Shown here: one piece after another, positions 49,201 through 59,200 of the stretch
Numbering within the stretch: the first letter of the stretch is position 1
Layout of the letters: every line of letters begins with the position of its first letter
Source of the DNA: Lutraria lutraria
Lineage: Eukaryota > Mollusca > Bivalvia > Venerida > Mactridae
Reading direction: 5' to 3'
DNA length: 64,000 nt
Assembly (NCBI GenBank): GCA_964023205.1
Contig: OZ026844.1
Location: 6,508,840-6,572,839 of the forward strand
The notes under the pieces: generated by a model
Database searches by the model: none
What the model saw: only the letters and a program-made list of their open reading frames with translations
What the model was told of the DNA's origin: nothing
Translations under genes and position numbers: made by a program

Positions 49201-49938
49201 ATTAATTATAAACCATGAAAATCTTAGTTAAGTATAGTTTAATATGAAGAGTGGCCATGGTCCAGTAATCAATTGGTTTTAACGCTCAACTTCAACTCAT
49301 TAAAATTATTTGATGTATAAATCCTGTTGAGTTGAAATCATTGTATGTTTTATGATTTGCATGTATTAGCGCTATATAATTATTAAGAAAACTACAATAT
49401 CTTTGACACATACTTTAAATTGGAGATAAATTTATCATTCTTTATTTCAGGACCTCCTCCTCCACCAGGTGGTGCTCCTGCAGCACCTCCTCCTCCTCCT
49501 GCTGCTGGTGCCCCGCCCCCTCCCCCGCCAGACGTTCCATCAGAAGTAGCTTCAGATGGAGGCGGAAGGTCTAGTTTAATGGATGCCATCAGAAAAGCTG
49601 GTGGGACTAGCGGCGCTGGTTTAAAAAATGCAAAAGAAAAGAGTGATGACAGAAAGAAAAAGAAGAAGGAACAAAAACAGAGTTCAGGTGGCAGTTCTGG
49701 AGGGGGAGGTGGAGACCTCATGTCTGATTTATTTTCCAAGTTAACTATGAGAAGAAAAGGTATCTCTGGGTCAGGAAAACCAGGCGAAAGCTCCGCAGAG
49801 AAGAGTGAAAGTTCTTCTGGGGGTGGTGCTAACTCTGCAATGAACAAAATATCTAGCATGATACCAGCCCCGCCGAAACCTGACGATGGGGGTGCTGGTG
49901 AGACTGCTGATGCCGATGCTGATGATGATTGGGAGTAA
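46248..49938 (+). CDS. WASHC1: WASH complex subunit 1, complete, four coding exons
   Basis: WASHC1 is the nucleation-promoting subunit of the WASH complex. It activates Arp2/3 on endosomes and helps retromer-dependent sorting. Exons 46248-46774, 47850-48061, 48440-48688 and 49451-49938 join with phases 2, 1 and 1 to give 491 residues plus stop, close to the family's usual length. N-terminal WAHD1 domain: DLRRDETIHQIVDALDYLDK, LAQAKIDKIKGSKKATKVF, SAKYPAPDK, then EEGLGGLPKSIPSVSALLLF and YKKYVMLDPLGVVTKT. A poly-proline linker (about 285-370) is followed by WH2 (GGGRSSLMDAIRKAGG), the connector (LMSDLFSKLTMRRKGISG) and an acidic tail with penultimate W. The ATG at 46248 opens the family N-terminus. 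An intron precedes it in the 5' untranslated region. Confidence 0.95.
46905..47430. repeat. WASHC1: Tandem-unit mollusc-type repeat in WASHC1 intron 1
   Basis: Begins ttatacgcccgtcaaagacg and then shows about three units of roughly 140-165 bases, each with atcttca(t/c)caaact, gggca(t/c)aagat, gataacca and ttatgccccttgata phrases. Chance openness across the units gives a 137-codon frame with no recognisable protein. High-copy non-coding repeats of this kind are familiar in bivalve genomes (from memory). Confidence 0.5.
48440..48688 (+). CDS. WASHC1: WASHC1 exon 3: start of the proline-rich linker
   Basis: Opens with VADDITYTENLESSIAPSVL, the conserved end of the WAHD region, then long runs of prolines broken by AGA. 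The exon ends in phase 1 within a glycine codon, and the following exon resumes with PPPPPGGAP, so the intron interrupts one continuous proline tract. Proline-rich regions of this kind bind profilin-actin or SH3 domains. Confidence 0.93.
48744..49040 (+). mobile_element. tRNA-headed SINE, family copy 2 (best preserved)
   Basis: A box tagctcagtag and B box agttcgaaccc fit the polymerase III consensus. The body has gtggggtagcttggcag, taaggcctaaatgaagtcca and gaaagctggttaggataact, shared with 13531-13783 and, inverted, 57362-57612. It ends gatgaaacaaacaaac. It lies in WASHC1 intron 3. The shared body resembles the conserved central domains known in mollusc SINE superfamilies, but I cannot assign one. 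Confidence 0.75.
49451..49938 (+). CDS. WASHC1: WASHC1 exon 4: WH2, connector and acidic end
   Basis: Completes the proline tract, then holds the actin-binding WH2 motif, a basic linker rich in K and R, the amphipathic connector with MRRKGISG, and the acidic tail DADADDDWE that contacts Arp2/3. The tryptophan just before the final Glu is the conserved A-motif residue. Stop TAA ends at 49938. The antisense 185-codon frame is a shadow of the skewed proline codons. Confidence 0.95.
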
Positions 49939-51780
49939 CTTTTAAACATTTCTGACTTTGTGCAATATTCATGCTCTTATATCAACTATGCGAGTGTCAG
50001 AATAAGATTGGTGTTTTGGAGTTTAAGTTCTATGTTTGAATACATATGTAATACTGATAATATGACTTAACTTTAGTGGCTGTGGTTCAGTGGTTAGTGC
50101 ACTGGACATGTAACCAGACGAATTGGGTTCAAATTTCAGAGTTATCTGCCCGAAAGAGCTATATATGACTTCTGAGCAAAATAAAAGTTATTTGGAAAAA
50201 ATATCTCAAGAAATGGCCAAGTTATTGTCAATTTAGTCTGCTCTGAAGGATTTTTCTTAATACAAACTGGGGTAAATATGGAAACAATGTAGTTGAAGGC
50301 CTCTTTGTTTGACAAAAATGATCGGCTGCACGTGATTTTCAGGATTTTTAATTTGGCTCTGTTATCACTCCTGGATGAGCCTTCTACATGTATTCCATTT
50401 GTCCTCCTTGACACTAGTCCAGGTTTATATATCAGGGTGTTGCACTCTTGGTTGGTGATTTACTGTGATATACTCATGTATGAGCTTGTTTGTATATTTG
50501 TTTGGAATGCCTTAGATATTATTCATGACTGTCTTTGGCATAATTTTCAACTCAGGTGCGTGACCAGGCCCAGAGGTTATAAAACTTGAGAACAGTCTCT
50601 GAGCCCAAATCTCAATTTCATTTTCAAAGTATAATGGTTGAAAAGATAGAGCTGATTAATGTTAGAATAAATATTCAGAGCAAGAATGGCATCAAGCTTT
50701 TGTATCAGTCATATCAGATTATATCATTATTTTCTGATCATAATTAATCTAGAAACATTAAAAGACATGATATGGGATCTAAGCTTTGATACCAATCTCA
50801 AGCTTTATAACCTTGGGGCTATTTTTCTCTCTATCATAAATGTGAAGAGTTATAAGTATATGTATTCTAGAGACAGAAGTCATGCATGTAGTCATCAATT
50901 GTTACACTGTTAAGCACATGATTTTCTTTAACAAAAAAGGTTGAAGAATAGTTCCTAGAATTTGGATAAAATCCTTGTACAATAACTGAATGACATGTGT
51001 GCTGTATGATTGTTTTATTGAGAATATAAATCTATTTAATAAATGTGAAAATTGTATAATTTTGTTAATGATTTTTATTAAATTATATTTTTAAAGTGGA
51101 ATTTTCTGAAACTGATGTAAATCATCTATTTTCAGTAATCTTATATATATGTGTAAGTGAATGATTATGATTTTGCAAGTGCTAGGTGCTTTAATAACTA
51201 ACTAAACTCATGTAAACATTTTCCTTTTGATTATACTGTTAACCTGTGTCTCAAAATATTGCTTATTTAAAGTAGAAATACATTGGCACCTTCTCAAGTT
51301 GGCTTTTCATCAAAACACAGTAAAAGTTTTAGGAAAATAAATGATTTATCTCTGCACTGAGCATTTTAAGGGGTTGGTTTGTAACAAAAGCTGCCAGTTT
51401 CAAATAAAATGTCTAATTAAATACATTAATTGATGTCTTTGGCGCATGTAATCATGAATATAAAAAGTATATAAAAAATGACATGACCCTGGTCATGTGA
51501 CTGTGTGGTTAAATAAAGGAGATGACTAACTTGACTGGATTCTTTTTGTCTGGATTTAATTTAACAAAATATTGTCAGATGAAATTATATCAATATTCTA
51601 TATTTGGAATGCATTTGTTTGTTTTAATATTCATTCAGTTTTAAGCTGTGAGTAATCACTGAATGTTTGTTTATGATAAGATGTCCAGCCACTCTGTATC
51701 CGTGTATAACTTTGTTCAGACATTACATACACCTGGGGTGACAATATTCCAGATACATTGGGAATTTTGGATATATATCT
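49939..51780. other. WASHC1 3' flank, probable 3' UTR and repeats
   Basis: Contains a tRNA-like SINE head at 50078-50150 (A box tggttcagtgg, B box gggttcaaatt) and aataaa hexamers at about 50666, 51038 and 51512. Any of these could end the WASHC1 transcript. No coding exon is seen. Confidence 0.4.
50142..50365. repeat. Direct repeat, copy 1 (partner at 51781)
   Basis: Shares over about 215 bases long matching phrases with 51781-51995: aaaatatctcaagaaatggc, ctgctctgaaggattttt, aatatggaaacaatgt and gattttcaggatttttaatt. Both are in the same orientation, 1.6 kb apart. It could be a segmental duplication or two copies of an interspersed element. Confidence 0.65.
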
Positions 51781-51995
51781 GTCCTGAGAGAGCTATAATT
51801 TCTGAGCGAAATAAAAATCATTTGATGAAAATATCTCAAGAAATGGCAAATTTATGGTCAATTTAATCTGCTCTGAAGGATTTTTTTTAATACAAACTGA
51901 GTTAAATATGGAAACAATGTGGTTGAAGGCTTCATGTTTGGCAAAAAGGTTAAGCCGCATATGATTTTCAGGATTTTTAATTTGGCTCAATTGAC
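51781..51995. repeat. Direct repeat, copy 2 (partner at 50142)
   Basis: See the partner at 50142-50365. This copy carries small differences (for example ggcaaatttatgg in place of ggccaagttattg). It starts without the tRNA-like head present near copy 1, so the shared unit itself is the duplicated part. Confidence 0.65.
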
Positions 51996-52172
51996 AACCC
52001 TGAAATTTATTATTACAATATCAAAGCGTTGTATATCTTGTAACAATAATTTATTACAAAAACATTTTTTATAAGATTTGTGTAGTCTTTCAGGCTGAAT
52101 ATAATAAAGTTAAAATTAATACTCTTAGTTCTGATAATAATTAAATCTCTGTAATATATCTTTTATACATGT

Positions 52173-52256
52173 ATATCGAGGGCTCAGCGCAACACTGTTG
52201 TAAGTTGTTCTTATTTCAATATGAGTTACAACACTGTTGTGTTGAACCCTCGATAT
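52173..52256. repeat. 84-base hairpin palindrome
   Basis: atatcgagggctcagcgcaa at left pairs with ttgtgttgaaccctcgatat at right, with acaacactgttgt-type inner stem, around a loop of about 20 AT-rich bases. It could be a small MITE remnant or fold as a structured RNA if transcribed. No flanking duplication is clear. Confidence 0.65.
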
Positions 52257-52259
52257 GTG

Positions 52260-53118
52260 GACATGACATGTGATGTTACATCAAGTGGTTGTGTAGGCTA
52301 CAAATGATAAATTAAGCCTGTTACATTCTTCCTGTGTGATAAGAAATTTTGAATAGTTTGTTTGCTAACTCGATAACATTGGTATTGATCAGTGCCTGTG
52401 TCACAAGGAGGTACCTCAACTTGGGGTTCTGATAAGAATGCTTGATATAACGCTATAACCGCTTGAAAAGTAAACTGTCCTAAATAGATAACAGTCATGT
52501 TTGACCTCAACAGTACCATGTTCGTATAAGAATTCTTTCCTCGTGTTTATCAACTTTAAATTAGGGGATTGTTTTGTAAACATTGCTGTGGAAAAAATTA
52601 ATTCTAATTTAAGGATGATGAGAATTAGACGGCCCTTTTTTGGGTAAATTTGTAAGAATGGATCTTTTTTAAAGCTTTATAAGGATTTTATTGTGAAAAA
52701 ACTTTCTTGATTGTTCTGTAAAAACTTCCTCTTTTATAAAAGGACATTTAAGTTGAAACACACCAGTGTGAACCAATAGGAAGTGGTAAAGAATTGTGAA
52801 TATTGAAAGTAATATCATATAGTGAAATTAACGTGCCATACCAAATTCAAATATCATCATAAATACAGTGTGTCTAAGGGAATTTATGTTTTCTGAATCT
52901 AAGAAGTACAGCTGGTGATATAGGCTAGAGTTATTCCTAGTTGAATATTCATATACACAAGTATAATATACCCCTTGGTTTATCCTTCATGTGAATATTT
53001 TGACAGAACTTAATACCATATAAATTTAAACTTTGTTATTGTGTTTTGTGCTTTATTTGTTGAGTTAACTAATATAGACATCAATTATTGTGAAAATACA
53101 TACAACTGCTCAGTAAAC
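52260..53118. other. Upstream region of the third gene
   Basis: No exon or RNA gene is recognised. The last ~80 bases before 53119 should be 5' untranslated sequence of the secreted-protein gene. No TATA box stands out. Confidence 0.4.
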
Positions 53119-53207
53119 ATGATGGCATTCAGTTATATATTACTTGTACAGTGTTTGTACCTACTGGTACCCGGCATATCCTCAGATTTGGTTTCCAGTC
53201 TAGAAAG
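53119..53207 (+). CDS. Exon 1: signal peptide of the secreted protein
   Basis: MMAFSYILLVQCLYLLVPG followed by ISSDLVSS: a hydrophobic core of about 16 residues and a small-residue cleavage region. Two ATG codons in a row (53119 and 53122); either could initiate. The exon leaves in phase 2 at ag|gtgag. Confidence 0.8.
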
Positions 53208-56200
53208 GTGAGAAATATTCTACTTATTTTACCCTTTTGAAAGGAATTCATGAAATCATGAATTTTTCTTGAACTTTCTTGCATATTTCATGAAGTATGA
53301 ATGACTATTTTATAGGGTAAAGTTCGATTCTCGCATGCAGTCATTGATAAAAAGCTTTTTATCGTGTAAATGCATGCAGTAGCACATAACTATAATTCAA
53401 TGGTAATACTTTTATCCTCTGATTTTTAAAAAGTTCCCATAAAAATTACCAGTATGTTTTTACTACTTTTTACCTTTAAGCATAATATAATTAATGGATT
53501 TATTACATTAAAAGGAAAGCTGATTTAAATGATCACATATCCGTTCTGACTCACACTAAATTGATTTCTGTTATCAACTTATCAGTGAAACCAACACTGG
53601 GTCTGGTATCCTCCTTGTCTGCTTTACAACTATAACAACATATACAGTCTAACCTGAGTAAGCGACCACCTAAAAAATAAGGCCACCCTGTTAAAAAAGG
53701 CCATTCTTTCAAAAAGACATCATTGATGTTTTAGAACAAAATGACCTCATAATAAGGACCACCTGCCAATAAAGGCCACATTTTATCTTCACCAAGGTTG
53801 GCCTTTGATCACAGGTTTGACTGTAGTATTTATGTAGTTATGTATCAATGTAATTCTTTATAACATCATATTTTGTTAATTTATATTGTCAGGTATGGTT
53901 TAGAAGATGTACAGAAGTATGTTGAATGTTCTAAATCAGACCAGTTACAGAGGAACGAATGTTTCTACAAAGAAATATCATATGTTTCCTGTCTCAATAT
54001 GACCATACGATATGATACTTGTAAGAGTGTAGACATTGACGAACAGAATGATAATGTGCCTGATGATAGTCCAATAAAGCATGACTGGAAAACACTCCAA
54101 GCTTTCTATAAGAGACACAATGGTATCAGACAAAGGAAAATGCTGTCTGACGGGTAAGCTTTTGACTACGGTATAAAATTACGCAGTACATACTTTCAGC
54201 TCTTAGATTGAGGTTTTCTGCCTTCATTCAGTGTCATATTTTTAGCTTACCACAACAAAAGATTTAAGGCAAGCTATTAGTATGGTTAGGAGATTACTCT
54301 GGTGTCCATTGTTCATAAGCCCTTATTAAGGGGCCACTAGAGCTAAAAATAGAAATACAGTACAACCTCTCTTGAGCAACAAGCTCCCTTCAACAACAGC
54401 ATGATTTTTCCCATAGCATGATTTAACTATTAATTTAACCTCTCTGGAGCAACAACCTTTTAACAATAATACAATGTTGCTACTCCTAAGGGTGGTTGCT
54501 TTGGAGAGGTTGTACTGTACCTTAAAATGACTTCTCATAAATCAATGGACAGATAATCACCAAACTTGGTCTGAAGCATCTTATATGATCCTTAGTGTCA
54601 AGTTTGTTTAAAACATTGTCAGCCCTTATTCATAGGGGAATGACACAAAAAAAAAATTTAAAAAAGAATTGTCTAAGCATCTATAAGCATCAAATTTTTT
54701 TGTGTCATTCCCCTATGCCCATATTAGGGGCCACTAGAGCTAAAAATATAAATAACTTTAAAAAACTTCTTTTCATGAACCTATGTATGATCATCACCAT
54801 ATTTGGACCGTATTATCCTTGGGTCAGCACCAATATTCATTTATTCTGGTGAGCGATGCAAAGCCATCGTAGCTCTTTAATGTTTTTGTACCAGTCTGCA
54901 TTTGCCTTAATATCAATTAATTTTAACCTATTTACTGGAATTCTGTTATTGGACTGAGAATTCAAGAATGTAGCATTTTCATAGTTTAATTTTAAGGTTC
55001 AGCTTACTCAAACCAACTAAATAATGCTTCCAGACTGTGGTCCTTCTTTAAAAAAAAAAAGAATTTATTCACAGTTGTCCTTGATACACAGTTAATATTT
55101 TATAACATTTTTCAGAGCTTGTGTTGAAATGGTCGAGGGAAAATGTCAGCTATACAGGTGTGTGAAAAACTGTTGTCTGGGGTGGAAAGCAGACGACAAT
55201 GGATCATGTAACGTTCGTAAGTTTTAGTTCAACTCATATTTTGGTGGATAGGAGTTTTAGCTTAGTCAATAAATGTTCTTAGCACTAGATAATTATACTA
55301 GACACTGACAACTTACTAACGTGCTACAGATGTCTCATATTACTAATTTGATTTTTTAAGTCATCACATTTTTGTCGGGTAGATATTTTTTTGTAATGGA
55401 TGTTGGAGTTATGTACCTATAATGCATTTATAAGTCTCTTTAAAAAAAGAATCAGAGTAACATTTTGGGGATTTTTTGTAACATAACTTGTCCATCCCTA
55501 TTATTTTCTTATCTGATTGATGAATGCAAAATGCCCATAATGATTAAGTACACTGATCTTTTTCTTAATTTTACCTGTTTGTTCATGATAAATCCAAGCT
55601 AAACACGTAACTGCAAACGATAAAATCTTATCAAGGGTGAATTTATGAAGTACTAGGTACATAAGCCAGCTACATGCAGTCTTCCGATGATCTACACAGT
55701 CATTACAATTACAAGCTTACACTACAGATTTGTAAAATTTCCATTGGAAAAATTTTGTAATCTCAATAAAAATGGCTGACCCCTTCAAAAATTCAGTTAT
55801 ATAATTACAAACCCATTTTTTCATTGTCAACCAATGAACATCATAAAATATGTATCGTTCAGGAATTGGCATACTGTATATCATGCTTTATATTTATTTT
55901 TATCACATGATGTTAATCTGGTTGATACTTTCTGATAAGGGTGTCATTGAACCTTAAACAAACATTCATTTACAAGTACATCCTTATTCTTGTTTTGTCA
56001 AGTAAACTTACATAAGGTTGGTTGTGCCCGACAGGTGTACGCCTGGGATGTCTATCTCTACGATAAAGCTGAAAAAAATGGCAAAATGACCTAAGCTGTC
56101 GGTGTGGTGATAACCTCATCGAAAGAAAATGTATACATTTGTATTTGATATAAAACTGATTATGCATTGAAGTGTGGTAGTAGAATATGAACAGACATTT

Positions 56201-59200
56201 GATTACAGATTTGTACTATCTGCTTTATCGTCAAAGACAAACCATCAGCATGATACAAAATTAATACAATGTACATTGATTCGACCATATCAAAAGATAT
56301 TTCACAAAGAGCGTGAACAATAGCTTAAAAATGTTAGTTTTAATTATTGAAAGTAGAACTTCTTATAAGAATATAATGTAATGATATGTATTGATTGTAT
56401 GTACACATGTATACAGTACGTTGTAATAGATATAAAATATCAAAAGTCAATCTATATTCAAGTTCAGCATGTACAGATAACTTTCTAAATACTTGCAATT
56501 TGTATATGTAAAGATAAAAGATCAAAATTAGCAAGTATGTGGACTTTCCATTGGTGGATCTCAAGATCAAATCACTAGATTGCTTTTCATTAATGTCCTT
56601 TCATTTAGGACATACATTATTCCTTACATATTACTTTCAATCAAATTAAAGATACATGTATGTGCATGCATTTTAAAGTGATATTGCTTTAGAATAAGGG
56701 AAGTAGTTCAGAAACTACAGTTGAGCTACTTATAAGATAGTTTTATCGGCTGCGTGTTATAATAGATTGATATTATAGTAGTTACGTACTGAATGCAAAA
56801 CTTGCCCTTTGCTTCAACTTGTTGTTAAATTTTAGAGTCAGTTAAGTGGGTCCCCATTTTGTTACATACGCTTACATGGCACCATGCTTTAGAAATGTCT
56901 TGTACATGACTTACCAGTATAGGGACAGTAAAAGGCCACCCTGTGAAAGAAAGCCATTCTTTTAGAAACTGTCATTTGATCATTTTGATTAAGATGACCT
57001 CCAAATAAATGTAACCTGTCAATACAGGTTTCTCAATAAGTTTATGTCCAACAGGCCCAAAAGCTAGACTAACAGGCCTGCTAGGGTGGTCCAGGCATGT
57101 TTCCAGCAATGTTTTTAAAGCTTCAAGATTTCTATTCGGCCCAAACTCATTTCTAAGCGGCTAAATCAGCCTGCGGCCTGTTGTTATTGAGAACCCTGCA
57201 ATAAAGGCCACATTATGTCTTTCCTAAGGGTGGCCATTGTCACAGGTTTGACTGCATATATCACTGATTAAATTTTTACTTCCTGTGTGAGTGTTTATAA
57301 CAATCAATGTATTTTTTTTTATTTCTTCAGAATTAACACCATTTTCAACATTATTTCTGATATGTTGTAGCGGCTAGTTATACTAACCAGCTTCCCTGGA
57401 TTTCATTTAGGCCTAACCAGTACTAACCACATTCTATCTGCAACCTACTGCCCAGCTACCCCACATAATTCAGAGGTGGAGGACAATTAAACATAGGATG
57501 TAATATCGTCAGTCAAATTTGTCACAGACAATGTGAGTCTCGTCTGGGGTTCGAATTCACAACCTCTTGATCAGTAGACTAATGCTGTAACCACTGAGCT
57601 AAACGGGCCGGCATGCATTCTTTTCCAGGAGTAGGAAATATGTTTTATGAATTGAATATATTCATTTTTTGACAATGAATGTTTTTTCAGGCACTGAAAT
57701 GAGCATTTATGTTATGAATTTAGGGTATGATTTTTGAACAATGAATTTAATCTTTTTTTAGGTATAGGAAATGATTACTGTCATAATGGAGGAACCTATG
57801 ACTGGAACCAAGAACAATGTTCATGTCTTGATGGATACTCGGGAAGTAAATGTGAAATCCGTAGGTGTTGAATAATTTATATTTTTGTCAATAAGGCCAG
57901 AACAAACCAATCATGTTTCTGGTTGGTCAACTGAAACTCTTTTTTATCTTTGACCCTTAAATTTTTAACAGCAAATTTAAACCAAAATTGCAACCAGTGG
58001 GGTGTAACAAAAATACTTGGGCACTTAGGGTGCCCCAAAAGTAAGAAAAATCTATATGCTTATGTATTTATAAATTTATCTGAAGTGTATGCTATTATTT
58101 AATTACCAGTTTGAAAAATAACATTTTAAATTGTTCAATTTCCTATCATTTTTGTGTATTTTTGGATATATGTGTAACCTGGAGAAATTATCAGCAATTT
58201 TGGTTCTTTAAACCTTCAGATAATGAACTCCTAACTCATGACTGGATGGTACAAAGTGTTCAAACTAACTTTTTTGAAGCACTAGCCTGAACTATATGTG
58301 GACTATTAAAAATAAACAATTTACCACTAGCCTGAATACACAATATTCACTAGCCCAGCAAGAAATTTACTAGCCCCGGGCTGTGGACTAGTGGGTTAGC
58401 ATAAAGACTGGGTACATTTCAAAACATTTGCATTAAATGTATTAGTACATTGCAACCTCACCAGTGCAGCCCTCTCTTGAGCAACAACCTCCCTTCAATA
58501 AGAGCATGATTTTTTCCAAATGCACGATTTAACTATCAATTTAACCTCTCTAGAGCAATAACCTCTCTACAGCAACATAATTTTGCTGCTCCCAAAGGAT
58601 GTTGCTTTGGAGAGGTTACACTGTACATTGATTTCATTAAGATATTAGTTTGAAGATTCAAGAAATGTAACTCTGTTTTACTTGTTCACACATATTATCG
58701 CCCTTGAATACTTCTTGTTGCCATAGATGAAAAATCGAACTTTCAATTTTGTTCCAACAACAGTTACCTTCACTACATCCTCCTCCTACACCTCTTCCGT
58801 TATCTCTATCTCTATTTCCATTACCTCCTTCCTAAAATGAATCTTCCGGTTTCTCCCTTTTATTCTACCTTTCCCTATTCCTTCCATAATCAGAACTCCT
58901 CGGCATTTGTCTGATGAAAGTGCCTTGGACATAATAGGCAGGCCGCCATTTTGTTGTAGTGCTTCACGGGCTACTTTCCACCATAGCTGACCCTGAGGTC
59001 CAATGATGGAAACAACCTGTTTCTCTTTCCATGGGAATATGAAACGATAAACATGTTTGAAAGTCTGAAATTCTATGCAAACAAGTACCTAGTATTAAAA
59101 ACAGATACAGGATACCAAATAACCAAAATTTGTAACCCTACATTTATGTACGAGGTGTATTTCTCAGTTACTGAAATACCCGAGTAGTCACAATTGTTCC

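Larger units (their letters stand above)
55217..57361. other. Intron 3, mostly unassigned
   Basis: A large intron with only short chance frames up to about 56928. A MITE copy with a second element nested in it occupies 56929-57255. No RNA gene or conserved exon seen. Confidence 0.45.

Noticed and set aside
49392..49949. 185-codon antisense frame opposite WASHC1 exon 4
   Set aside because: A shadow of GC-skewed proline, glycine and serine codons on the plus strand, where WASHC1 homology is unambiguous.
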